NCBI GenBank assembly: GCA_025163595.1
Contig: CP104100.1
Span: 3,782,001 to 3,846,000 of the forward strand
Length of the DNA: 64,000 nt
Reading direction: 5' to 3'
DNA from: Phaeobacter sp. G2
GTDB taxonomy: Bacteria; Pseudomonadota; Alphaproteobacteria; Rhodobacterales; Rhodobacteraceae
Below are positions 8,446 to 16,832 of the stretch, piece after piece. A program made the translations under genes and the position numbers. The stretch's first letter is position 1; each line of letters begins with the position of its first letter. The notes under the pieces were generated by a model that saw nothing but the letters and a program-made list of their open reading frames with translations, had not been told where the DNA came from and did no database searches.

Positions 8446-9795
8446 ATGAAATATCAATCTCAAAGTGTGGCGTACTGGTACTTTCTGGCCGCGATGGCGC
8501 TGTTCGGCATTCAGGTGCTGGGCGGATTGCTGGCGGGCTGGGTCTATGTCTCGCCCAACTTCCTGGCAGAGCTTCTGCCGTTCAACGTGATCCGCATGAT
8601 TCACACCAACGCGCTGATTGTCTGGCTGCTGCTGGGCTTCTTTGGTGCGGCCTATTTCCTGATACCCGAAGAATCCGAGCGCGAAATCTGGTCACCAAAG
8701 CTGGCCTACATCCAGCTGATCATTCTTCTGGTCGGCACGCTTGGGGCGGTCGGCTCCTACCTTGTCGGCATCCACGGCGGGCGTGAGTTTCTCGAACAAC
8801 CGCTATGGGTCAAATTCGGCATTCTCGTTGCCGCGCTGATCTTCCTTTTGAACGTGTCAATGACAGTACTGGCGGGCAAGAAGACCGCAATCACCAACGT
8901 GCTGCTGATGGGGCTATGGCTGCTGTCGCTGCTGTGGGTGTTTGCTTTCATCAACCCTGACAACCTGTCACTGGACAAAATGTACTGGTGGTTCGTCGTG
9001 CACCTTTGGGTCGAAGCGACCTGGGAATTGGTGATGGCCGCGATTCTGGCCTTCCTGCTGCTCAAGCTCACCGGCGTTGACCGCGAAGTGGTGGAAAAAT
9101 GGCTTTACGTCATCGTTGCCACCGCGCTGTTCAGCGGCATCCTCGGCACCGGGCACCATTTCTACTGGATCGGTCTGCCGGGATACTGGCAGTGGGTCGG
9201 TTCGATTTTCTCCACCTTCGAGGTGATCCCCTTCTTCCTGATGATGAGCTTTGCCTTCGTCATGGTGTGGAAAGGCCGCAAGAACCACCCGAACAAGGCA
9301 GCGCTTCTGTGGTCGCTCGGGTCCTCCACCGTCGCGTTCTTCGGCGCGGGTGTCTGGGGTTTCCTGCACACCTTGCACGGGGTGAACTTCTACAGCCACG
9401 GCACGCAGATCACCGCAGCCCACGGCCACCTTGCCTTCTATGGCGCCTATGTGGCCCTAAACCTGGCGATCTTTACCTATGCCATGCCGATGCTGCGGCA
9501 GCGCGCACCCTATAATCAGGTGCTCAATATGGCGAGCTTCTGGCTGATGACCGGGGGGATGGCGTTCATGACCTTTGTGCTGACCTTTGCCGGCACCATC
9601 CAGACGCACATGCAGCGGGTGGTCGGTGACTACTACATGGAGGTGCAGGAAAGCCTGTCGATCTTCTACCTGATGCGGTGGGGCGCAGGCCTTGCGGTGG
9701 TGATCGGGGCAATCCTGTTCATCTATTCGCTGCTGGTCGTCCGCAAGTCCGAGGTCATCGCACCCGGCTCTGCCAACCCTGTGCCGGGAGAGTAA
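8446..9795 (+). CDS. norB: nitric oxide reductase subunit B
   Basis: Catalytic haem b/haem b3-FeB subunit that reduces two NO to N2O in the inner membrane. The 449-residue start is the ATG at 8446, placed 7 nt after AAGGAGGG; an upstream in-frame ATG within norC is less likely. Haem-copper-oxidase-type ligands are visible: MIHTNALIVW, VVHLWVEATWE (histidine plus the conserved glutamates), GTGHHFYWIG and AAHGHLAFYG. About twelve membrane helices are predicted by eye. No quinol-oxidising N-terminal extension, so this is the cytochrome-c-dependent form. Confidence 0.97.
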   Translation: MKYQSQSVAYWYFLAAMALFGIQVLGGLLAGWVYVSPNFLAELLPFNVIRMIHTNALIVWLLLGFFGAAYFLIPEESEREIWSPKLAYIQLIILLVGTLGAVGSYLVGIHGGREFLEQPLWVKFGILVAALIFLLNVSMTVLAGKKTAITNVLLMGLWLLSLLWVFAFINPDNLSLDKMYWWFVVHLWVEATWELVMAAILAFLLLKLTGVDREVVEKWLYVIVATALFSGILGTGHHFYWIGLPGYWQWVGSIFSTFEVIPFFLMMSFAFVMVWKGRKNHPNKAALLWSLGSSTVAFFGAGVWGFLHTLHGVNFYSHGTQITAAHGHLAFYGAYVALNLAIFTYAMPMLRQRAPYNQVLNMASFWLMTGGMAFMTFVLTFAGTIQTHMQRVVGDYYMEVQESLSIFYLMRWGAGLAVVIGAILFIYSLLVVRKSEVIAPGSANPVPGE

Positions 9796-9798
9796 GCC

Positions 9799-10593
9799 AT
9801 GAACATGCAAGTCACCCCACCCCTGCCGTTCTATCAGGCAACAGGCCGCGAATGCGATCTGTTCCAGACGGCCTATGACAACGGTTTGCCCCTTCTTCTG
9901 AAGGGGCCGACCGGCTGCGGCAAGACGCGCTTTGTCGAACACATGGCGGCAAAAATGGGCAAACCGCTTTATACGGTCGCCTGCCATGACGATCTGTCAG
10001 CGGCCGACCTGATCGGGCGTTACCTGCTGAAGGGCGGAGAGACCGTCTGGGTCGATGGACCTTTGACCCGGGCGGTGCGCGAAGGCGGCATCTGCTACCT
10101 CGATGAGGTGGTGGAAGCGCGTAAAGACGTCACCGTCGTTCTGCACCCTCTGACCGACACGCGGCGCACATTGATGATCGACCGCACGGGCGAAGAGCTG
10201 GTCGCCCCCAAGGACTTCATGCTCGTCGCCAGCTACAACCCCGGCTACCAGAACGTGCTGAAACGACTGAAGCCATCAACACGGCAACGGTTCCTGTCGG
10301 TGTCCTTCGACTTCCCCGCGGCCGAGACAGAGGTCGCTGTAGTCGCCGCCGAAAGTCGGCTCGAACCGGGGCGCGTTGCGCCATTGGTGCGGTTGGCCGG
10401 GCATATCCGCAGGCTGTCCGGCATAGACCTCGAAGAAGGGGTGTCCACCCGCCTGCTGATCTATGCCGCCACGCTGATGGCCGGTGGCATGGGCGTGGAT
10501 CAGGCGCTCGAAGCGGCAGTGATCGAACCCCTGAGCGATGAACCCGATGTGCAGCAGGCGCTGCGCGATCTCGTCTCGACCATTTACGGATAA
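9799..10593 (+). CDS. norQ: NorQ, MoxR-type AAA+ ATPase
   Basis: A 264-residue AAA+ protein with Walker A GPTGCGKT (about 35-42), Walker B ICYLDEVVEA (about 97-106), a sensor segment VASYNPGYQN and an arginine finger region LKPSTRQRF. NorQ and NorD are needed to activate NorCB, probably by helping insert the non-haem iron. It begins 4 nt after norB and is followed by norD after 6 nt. Confidence 0.95.
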   Translation: MNMQVTPPLPFYQATGRECDLFQTAYDNGLPLLLKGPTGCGKTRFVEHMAAKMGKPLYTVACHDDLSAADLIGRYLLKGGETVWVDGPLTRAVREGGICYLDEVVEARKDVTVVLHPLTDTRRTLMIDRTGEELVAPKDFMLVASYNPGYQNVLKRLKPSTRQRFLSVSFDFPAAETEVAVVAAESRLEPGRVAPLVRLAGHIRRLSGIDLEEGVSTRLLIYAATLMAGGMGVDQALEAAVIEPLSDEPDVQQALRDLVSTIYG

Positions 10594-10598
10594 GACCC

Positions 10599-12482
10599 AT
10601 GCACCTGCTTGACCTCATGGAGCCCGAAGAAACCGTTGGCAATCTCTGGCACGATATGGCCAGCGGGATCGGAGCAGAGGTGTCCTATCCCGAGGCCAGC
10701 ATCTCGCTGGCCTCGGTCCGGCCCAGCCTCGCGGTGCTGTTTCGATCCCTTGGCGGTGCGCCGGGGGTGGACCTGTCCGAGGCGGCGGCCACGCTGGTCA
10801 AGCATCGTCAGCCCATACGGCGCAAGCTGGGGGCGGACCGTGACCATGAATGGGTGGCACGCTTTGATGGCGAAAGGCTTGCCTTGCCCCCATTCATCGC
10901 AGCGTTTCCCGATCCCGCGCTGAACCGGGCTGCGTATTTCTGGCTCACCGCGCTGGCGGCGCTGACGGATGTCTCCGGGCTAGATCTTTCGCCAGACGGG
11001 CCAGCGCAGGATTGCGCGCAAATCCGGGCAAATGCCGGTGCTGCGGATGCCGCTTATGCGGCCTGCCCCGGATTGCGGCAGGCCTATACCAAGATGGCAA
11101 AAGCCTGTGTCGCTGCCCGGCCAGACGTTTTGCGCCCCTCACAAGAGGCCGCGCTGGAAGCTGCCATTCGCGATCAGCTTTGCGGCGGGTCGCCGGTTCT
11201 GACACGTGAACCTGCATCGCACCGCTATATGCCAATCGCACCTGTCCCGATCTGGCTGCGCTTTGTACGACCCGGCTCTGGCGCGGCGGCCGAGGAAGAA
11301 CAGGCTGCTGCTGCGGCACCTCCGCCCAATGCAGCACACACGGCGCGCAAGCTGGGCAATCGCAAGGATCAGGAGCAGAACAACCGCAAGGACAGCTTCA
11401 TCATCCACCGCTTTGAATCGATCCTGTCCTGGGTTGAATCGATGAACATCAACCGCAGTGTGGATGATGACGATGATGAAAACGCTCAAAAAGCCGCCGA
11501 CGATCAGGATGAGATCACGCTGTCCAAACAGGATCGCAAGGCAGCCACCCGCCTGCGTTTGCATCTCGATCTGTCCCCCGCCGATGCCGATCACGAGGCG
11601 TTGGCCGGCGAGCACACATACCCAGAATGGAACCACAGGTCGCGCAGCTACATGCCAGATCACTGCCGGGTTCTGGACGCACCTGCGCAACCAGGGAATA
11701 CGATTTTTGCCCCCAATGAGCGAAGGATGCGTGAAGTACGCCGCCAGTTCGAGGCCCTGCGCCCACGTCGCGTTCTACAACCCCGTCAGGTGGATGGAAC
11801 CGAGCTGGACCTCGACGCGCTGCTGACCGCGCGTGCCGACCTGCTGGCAACTGGGCGCGGCTCGGATCGCATATGGCAGTCCGCACGCCAGACCGAGCGC
11901 GATCTGTCGGTGGCCTTCCTCATCGACACCTCGCGATCGACTGAGGCGGCGATTGGCGACACTTCGGTGATCGCAGTGGCGCGCGAAGCGATGGCAGCCC
12001 TTGCGGGTGGCATTGACGCGGCGGGCGACCGGCTGGGCATCTGGGGCTTCTCCTCGCTGCGTCGCGACCGGGTATTTCTGACGCGTTGCAAGGGCTTTGA
12101 GGCCCCGATGTCCCCTGACATCACCGCCAATATCGGCGCATTGAAACCCGGGCATTACACCCGCCTTGGCACGGCAATTCGCCATGTCAGCGCACAACTG
12201 GCCGAGGAACCGTCGGCGCGTAAGCTGTTGATTGTGCTGACCGATGGAAAACCCAATGACCTTGATCACTACGAAGGCCAGCACGGTATTGAGGATAGCC
12301 ACATGGCTGTACGCGAAGCCCGCAATGCGGGGCAAAGCCTGCATGGCATCATCATCGACGAAGACGGGCAGGACTGGTTTGCCCGTATCTTTGGGCGTGG
12401 TGGCTTTACCCTTTTGCCCAACCCGGAACGCCTGACCAAGGCGCTGCCGGACATCTACCGCACCCTGACACAGGAGACCTGA
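10599..12482 (+). CDS. norD: NorD, von Willebrand A domain activation protein
   Basis: A 627-residue protein that works with the NorQ ATPase in NO reductase maturation. The C-terminal 200 residues form a VWA domain with a MIDAS site: DTSRS at about residue 446, a threonine in HYTRLGTAI, and LTDGKPND. A strongly acidic patch (DDDDDEN-like) lies near residues 288-293 between the N-terminal and VWA parts. The length is typical for NorD. Confidence 0.94.
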   Translation: MHLLDLMEPEETVGNLWHDMASGIGAEVSYPEASISLASVRPSLAVLFRSLGGAPGVDLSEAAATLVKHRQPIRRKLGADRDHEWVARFDGERLALPPFIAAFPDPALNRAAYFWLTALAALTDVSGLDLSPDGPAQDCAQIRANAGAADAAYAACPGLRQAYTKMAKACVAARPDVLRPSQEAALEAAIRDQLCGGSPVLTREPASHRYMPIAPVPIWLRFVRPGSGAAAEEEQAAAAAPPPNAAHTARKLGNRKDQEQNNRKDSFIIHRFESILSWVESMNINRSVDDDDDENAQKAADDQDEITLSKQDRKAATRLRLHLDLSPADADHEALAGEHTYPEWNHRSRSYMPDHCRVLDAPAQPGNTIFAPNERRMREVRRQFEALRPRRVLQPRQVDGTELDLDALLTARADLLATGRGSDRIWQSARQTERDLSVAFLIDTSRSTEAAIGDTSVIAVAREAMAALAGGIDAAGDRLGIWGFSSLRRDRVFLTRCKGFEAPMSPDITANIGALKPGHYTRLGTAIRHVSAQLAEEPSARKLLIVLTDGKPNDLDHYEGQHGIEDSHMAVREARNAGQSLHGIIIDEDGQDWFARIFGRGGFTLLPNPERLTKALPDIYRTLTQET

Positions 12483-12483
12483 C

Positions 12484-12663
12484 ATGCGCAGTTTTATAAC
12501 GCTCATCCTCTCAAGCCTTATCGCCTCTCCCGTCCTGGCCGGAGGTTTCGACCGCCCGATCCCGCAGGCGCAATCGGCAACCGCCGAATTCTGGTACGCG
12601 CTGGCCTGCCTTGCGCTGGTTGTAGCGATGGCTGCGGTGCAGCGGCTGGTATCGCGCAAATGA
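12484..12663 (+). CDS. 59-residue exported/membrane protein of the nor operon
   Basis: A small gene starting 2 nt after norD. The product has an N-terminal signal-like segment (MRSFITLILSSLIASPVLAG) and a second hydrophobic stretch (WYALACLALVVAMAAV), ending in RLVSRK. Its stop overlaps the next start as ATGA, so it is translated as part of the operon. It occupies the place where other nor clusters carry norE/norF or nnrT, but similarity cannot be judged by eye. Function unknown. Confidence 0.7.
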   Translation: MRSFITLILSSLIASPVLAGGFDRPIPQAQSATAEFWYALACLALVVAMAAVQRLVSRK

Positions 12664-12914
12664 CCCAAGCCGCGACAGCACGAGCCGGGTGGTCAACCGG
12701 GCAGATCGCGCTGGTTCTCTACCCGTTCGGGGCCGGGGCCGCAGCGGTGAATGTCTTTTTCGCCTCGCTGATCTTCAGTTGGGTGGGTGGCCCTGTTGCG
12801 TCGACCGCGTGGTCGATTGCGCTTGGGTGTCTCATCGGCGCGCCTGCCACATGGTATTTTTCCCGCCATATCCGACACCTGATGGATGTGGCCGACAGGA
12901 CACCGGAAACATGA
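12660..12914 (+). CDS. 84-residue two-helix membrane protein of the nor operon
   Basis: Two hydrophobic segments (about 17-42 and 48-66) and a basic tail, overlapping both neighbours with ATGA junctions. The translational coupling and retained reading frame between norD and nnrS argue for a real gene. A NorF- or NnrT-like accessory role in NO reductase assembly is possible but unproven. Confidence 0.75.
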   Translation: MTQAATARAGWSTGQIALVLYPFGAGAAAVNVFFASLIFSWVGGPVASTAWSIALGCLIGAPATWYFSRHIRHLMDVADRTPET

Positions 12915-13165
12915 AGATCGAGATGAAAGACGGTCAGCCGACTGTGGATGCCATGGACGTGGCAGACCTGCTTGGCCTGAGTGCGGCTGACGTTCAGGCC
13001 AAGATGCGCGCTGAAGAGATCACAACCCGGTTCGAGACCGGAGTAGACGAGGATGCTGGCCGCATGCGTCTGACATTCTTTTACCACACCACGAAAGTGC
13101 GCCTGACCTGTTCCCAAGATGGCACGCACCTCAGGACCCAGCGCACAACGATCGGAGGTCGCTAA
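12911..13165 (+). CDS. DUF6522-type small protein
   Basis: An 84-residue soluble protein with the pattern of small proteins found beside nnrS/nor genes: VDAMDVADLLGL, MRAEEITTRFETG and EDAGRMRLTFFYHTTKVRL. I match it to DUF6522 from memory of the family pattern. It overlaps the upstream gene by ATGA and the downstream nnrS by TAATG. Function unknown, probably linked to NO or nitrite metabolism by context. Confidence 0.72.
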   Translation: MKIEMKDGQPTVDAMDVADLLGLSAADVQAKMRAEEITTRFETGVDEDAGRMRLTFFYHTTKVRLTCSQDGTHLRTQRTTIGGR

Positions 13166-14358
13166 TGGCACAGACATCGGCAGAGCAAATGCGCGCATGG
13201 CAAGGGCCTGCGCTGTTCAGCTACGGGTTTCGCCCCTTCTTTCTGTTCGGGACCATCTGGGCCGTGGTGGCGATGCTGGTCTGGTTGGCGGCTTTGACGG
13301 GCGCAATTGACCTGCCGACCCGCTTTGATCCTGTTTCATGGCACGCGCATGAGTTCCTGTTCGGCTATCTCGGGGCAGTGCTGGCGGGATTTCTGCTGAC
13401 GGCGGTTCCCAACTGGACCGGGCGCTTACCGATGGTTGGCCGGCGTTTGGTGGCGTTGTTTACCCTGTGGGCCCTGGGCCGGATCGCCGTGTTCTTTTCC
13501 GCCCTGCTGCCTGCGGTGGTAGCACCTGTTGTCGATCTGGCTTTCCCGTTGGTTTTGGGGGGAATGATCCTGCGCGAAATCGTGGCGGGCAAGAATTGGC
13601 GCAACCTGATCGTACTGGCGATGTTGGCAATGTTCACGCTGGCCAATAGCCTGTTCCACTATGAGGCGCTGCGCGGCGACTATGCGGCACAAGGCATGGG
13701 TTTACGCCTTGGCCTTGCGACGGCGGTGATGATGATCGCGGTCATCGGTGGACGGATCATTCCCTCTTTCACCCGCAATTGGCTGGCCCGCACCGACAAT
13801 CCCGCGCGCCCGGCACCGCCCATGCAGCGATTTGACAAGCTGGTTTTGCTGGCAGGTATCGTGGTCCTGCCCCTCTGGGTCGTGCAGCCTTTGGACAGAC
13901 TGACGGGCATCGCCCTTGTCCTTTTTGGTGTCCTGCATCTTGCACGCCTGCTGCGTTGGCAGGGGCATCACACACTCAGCGAACCCCTGGTTTGGGTTCT
14001 GCATGTTTCGTACTTGTTCATCCCTGTGGGCGCCTTTGCCTTGGGGCTTGACCAACTGGCGAGCACTCCCGGTACTGCAAGCGCACAGCATTTGTGGATG
14101 GCCGGGGCCATAGGATCCATGACATTGGCCGTGATGACACGCGCCACGCTGGGGCACACCGGCCAAGAGCTGGTGGCAAATCGGATCACCGTCGTGATCT
14201 ACCTGAGCCTGTTCGGGGCAGTCTTTGCACGGCTTTCGACCTCGCTATGGCTGGAAATGAGCTATGTGTCCGGCCTCCTGTGGCTCATGGCTTTTGCTGG
14301 CTTTGTCCTGGCGTATGGCCCTGCTCTGTTTCGCCAGAAACCGGCGAAGAGAGCCTGA
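13165..14358 (+). CDS. nnrS: NnrS family haem/copper membrane protein
   Basis: A 397-residue polytopic membrane protein of the NnrS family, beginning with the typical SYGFRPFFLFG and containing WHAHEFLFGYLGAVLAGFLLTA, VIGGRIIPSFTRNW and LWMAGAIGSMTLAVMTRATLGHTG-type segments. About twelve helices. NnrS proteins help cells cope with nitrosative stress and are regulated with nir/nor. It is the last gene of the nor transcript; GGAGG precedes its start, which overlaps the upstream stop. Confidence 0.93.
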   Translation: MAQTSAEQMRAWQGPALFSYGFRPFFLFGTIWAVVAMLVWLAALTGAIDLPTRFDPVSWHAHEFLFGYLGAVLAGFLLTAVPNWTGRLPMVGRRLVALFTLWALGRIAVFFSALLPAVVAPVVDLAFPLVLGGMILREIVAGKNWRNLIVLAMLAMFTLANSLFHYEALRGDYAAQGMGLRLGLATAVMMIAVIGGRIIPSFTRNWLARTDNPARPAPPMQRFDKLVLLAGIVVLPLWVVQPLDRLTGIALVLFGVLHLARLLRWQGHHTLSEPLVWVLHVSYLFIPVGAFALGLDQLASTPGTASAQHLWMAGAIGSMTLAVMTRATLGHTGQELVANRITVVIYLSLFGAVFARLSTSLWLEMSYVSGLLWLMAFAGFVLAYGPALFRQKPAKRA

Positions 14359-14781
14359 TCTGGGAGGGGTTTGCCGCAATATTTGTGCTGCTTCTTGCAC
14401 CCCACTCTGTCCCGGTCCGGCTCTCGGCCAAATCATGGATCACCGCGCGGATCACGTCATTCAATTCTGACCCAAACCGAGAAGCCCCGCGAGCTTCTGG
14501 CTTGTCGTATTTACCCGCCTCAAACCGGTAGGCGCGATTCTTCCCAGCATCACGGATCGCTTGTGGGGGCCATTACTTGCTCTCAAGACGCTGTGTCGTT
14601 GCCGCCTGGGTCGCAGATCGCATCCAAGTTGCTCAACACCGCCGCCAGCTCTGTACGAACACGTTTAAGGCGTTCGGTCGTCATGGCTTCTTCTCGCCCT
14701 GCCAATCCCAAAACGACCGCAAGCACCGTATCTGAGTTTCTCATTAACTCGATCAGATGCTCCGCTGTCGGACCGTATGAA
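14359..14781. other. gene-poor stretch between nnrS and the mobile-element scar
   Basis: No convincing intact gene. A minus-strand reading at 14583-14744 (53 codons, ending AVLSNLDAICDPGGNDTAS) and another around 14400-14560 (containing FGSELNDVIRAVIHDLAESR) look protein-like but have no clear start or context. They may be further gene fragments of the decayed element; not recognised. Confidence 0.4.
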
Positions 14782-14985
14782 CCTGACATCCAGGTTGGAA
14801 AAGCAGAATTCAACACAGTTCTTGTGTATGACATCAGCCGCTGGGGCAGGTTTCAGGATGCGGATGAGAGCGCCTACTACGAATATATCTGCAAGCGTGC
14901 TGGCATAGCTGTCGAATATTGCGCCGAGCAGTTTGACAACGATGGCAGTCCTGTCTCCACCATCGTGAAAGGCGTCAAGCGTGCG
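14782..14985 (+). pseudogene. serine recombinase N-domain fragment
   Basis: About 68 codons reading VLVYDISRWGRFQDADESAY, then EYCAEQFDNDGS and IVKGVKRA, which is the second half of the resolvase catalytic domain of large serine recombinases. The N-terminal catalytic serine region and the whole recombinase and zinc-ribbon C-terminus are absent, so it is not functional. Confidence 0.75.
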
Positions 14986-15168
14986 GAAGACGTCAATGTT
15001 CAAACCGTTCTGCGCAAAGCCTACGAGCGCAAGCTTTTGCGCGGCGGGCGCCTTTTGGCAGCAAAACGGCTCGTCGAGGCAAGACTAAAACATGGCAAAG
15101 GTCAGGCCACTTCTATTGGGCGCTCAAAAAAGAACCTTTCCCTCGAAACGCTGATGAAGACCTACCAA
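14986..15168 (+). pseudogene. fragment of RepB-C/ParB-like protein
   Basis: Fused in frame behind the recombinase piece. It reads VQTVLRKAYERKLLRGGRLL, then LVEARLKHGKG and LETLMKTYQDD, a pattern I associate with plasmid-partitioning RepB C-terminal-domain proteins that accompany such recombinases. After 15168 the frame drifts into unrelated codons because the next fragment is in another frame. Confidence 0.55.
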
Positions 15169-15169
15169 G

Positions 15170-15718
15170 ATGATGTTGCGTGCGTTGACTCTTGGCGTCC
15201 CCGAAGAGCGCCTTGCCAGCGCTCTCAACGTCAACATCAAGACATTACAAGAAAAGCGGCGTCTCCTGGATGGCATTTGCGGTGAGGCTGCGGAGCTACT
15301 CAAAGACAAACAAGTGGCTTTAACCGGCTTTCGGGTTCTCAAGAAAATGAAACCGATACGCCAGATCGAGGCTGCGCAGCTGATGGTCGCCATGAACAAA
15401 TATACCATAAACTATGCCCGGTCTTTGCTGGCAGCGACACCCGAAAACCAGCTTTTCGCCGGTGCCAAGCCAAAGAAAATAAAAGGGATTTCGCGCGAAC
15501 AACTTGATCTTATGGAAAACGATTCTGCGAACCTCGAACGGCAAGTGCGATTGGTTGAGGAGAGCTATGGGATCGATCATCTCGACCTCGTTGTTGCACG
15601 CGGCTACGTCACCAGATTGGTCAGCAACGAACGGATCACAAAATATCTCGCTTTGCACCATGAAGAGTTCTTGCCCGAGTTTGAGAGGATCACTGAACGG
15701 GAAGCCTTTGCGCCCTAA
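15170..15718 (+). pseudogene. RepB C-terminal-domain protein, N-terminally truncated
   Basis: 182 codons with an intact C-terminus: MMLRALTLGVPEERLASALN, GICGEAAELLKDKQV, KPIRQIEAAQLMVAMN, YARSLLAATPENQL, GIDHLDLVVARGYVTRLV. This is the HTH-like and C-terminal part of RepB/ParB-like proteins linked to recombinases. The ParB nuclease-like N-terminal domain is missing. An ATG at 15170 would allow translation, but no ribosome site is evident and it is probably a relic. Confidence 0.65.
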
Positions 15719-16031
15719 GCAGTGGCGCAGGCCTTTTGGGCTGCGATGGGGCATCGGGTATCCCCGCCTCGAACATGATACCATTCACGATCTGTCAGAC
15801 CCGCACACGGCTGATCCGCCATATCGACGCACCGGCCAGAAAGTCGGCACGTTGTTCGGCGCCTTTTTACCGCGCGGTCAACGCAACATTGGAACCGCAA
15901 TTCTGCTGCTGGCTGCGAGCAGCAGAACGTCAGAAAAAACGAGACCCAGATTTCTTACGGTATTCACGGACGATGCAGAGCTGACCACCATTTCTATAAG
16001 TGCGCTGTATTTTGTGGTGTTCGCATGAGAT
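15719..16031. other. no intact gene, downstream of mobile-element scar
   Basis: 313 bp with short, interrupted reading frames on both strands. No recognisable domain, repeat or promoter. Probably the remaining flank of the decayed element. Confidence 0.4.
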
Positions 16032-16832
16032 CTATCCCTGGTTCGATTGACGCCAAGACGGCGTTTCTTTTGCAAAAAAAGCAGAGATGCCTTCTTGCGT
16101 TTCCGCGGTCTCCCAGCAATCTGCGAGTGCATTGGCAGAATAGTCAGCCGCACTGGCAGGATCATCGTTGGCCATCAGCCAGCGGGACAGGTTTTTGGCC
16201 CTTGCAACAGCCCCCGGCGCGCAGGACAATATCGCCTGGATTTCATCTTCAACCGCTGCGTCAAGCTCTTCGGCACTGCAGGAGCACGCAACCATACCCG
16301 CCCGCATCAGAAAAGCGGTGTCGAACGGCTTGCCGGTGAAAAACACCTGCCGCGCAAAAGCTTCTCCCAAACGCCTAACGACGAACGGACCAATCGTCGC
16401 CGGGATCAAGCCCAACCGTGTTTCGGTTAAAGCAAAGCGCGTTTTGTCTTCCGCCACCACCACGTCACAGACAGCAATCAGGCCAAGCCCACCGCCGTAG
16501 GCTGCACCATGAACACGACCGATCAAAGGCTTGGGCAGGACGTTCCACAGTCCCAGCATCGTGGCCAAGGCACCCGCCTCTTTCATCTTTCCAGCGCGGT
16601 CTTTTTCCGCCTGGGCGCGCATCCAGCCCAGATCACCCCCTGCACAAAACGTGGGCCCATTCGCGCGCAAAACCACTGCGCGCACCACGGTATCAGCGGC
16701 CAGAGAACGTGCCGCCTCGCTCAGCTCTGCGATCATCTGCGCATTCATTGCGTTGTGTTTGTCAGGGCGATTCAGCGTCACCACGGCAATGCCGCGCGCG
16801 TCTGTCGCCACTCGAATTGTTTCAAAGCTCAT
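16032..16832 (-). CDS. enoyl-CoA hydratase family, probable methylglutaconyl-CoA hydratase
   Basis: A 266-residue crotonase-fold protein. Oxyanion-hole segments are visible as FCAGGDLGWM (about 62-71) and HGAAYGGGLGLIA (about 108-120), with the catalytic glutamate in the ALTETRLGL segment (about 133-141). Its place right after HMG-CoA lyase and methylcrotonyl-CoA carboxylase genes, with a 4-base ATGA overlap, points to hydration of 3-methylglutaconyl-CoA to HMG-CoA (LiuC role). Crotonase specificity cannot be fixed from motifs alone. Confidence 0.88.
   Translation of the reverse strand: MSFETIRVATDARGIAVVTLNRPDKHNAMNAQMIAELSEAARSLAADTVVRAVVLRANGPTFCAGGDLGWMRAQAEKDRAGKMKEAGALATMLGLWNVLPKPLIGRVHGAAYGGGLGLIAVCDVVVAEDKTRFALTETRLGLIPATIGPFVVRRLGEAFARQVFFTGKPFDTAFLMRAGMVACSCSAEELDAAVEDEIQAILSCAPGAVARAKNLSRWLMANDDPASAADYSANALADCWETAETQEGISAFFAKETPSWRQSNQG

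Larger units (their letters stand above)
14782..15718 (+). mobile_element. scar of a serine-recombinase/RepB-like mobile element
   Basis: Three gene fragments lie head to tail in the order such elements carry the full genes: resolvase N-domain piece, middle piece of a RepB-C protein, and the C-terminal part of a second RepB-C protein. The joints at about 14985 (in frame) and about 15168 (out of frame) look like internal deletions. No terminal repeats or intact recombinase remain in the window. Confidence 0.65.

Noticed and set aside
15165..15285. Continuation of the chimeric recombinase reading frame past 15168
   Set aside because: After the joint the frame reads random codons while the frame +2 carries clear RepB-C sequence, so the long frame is not one protein.
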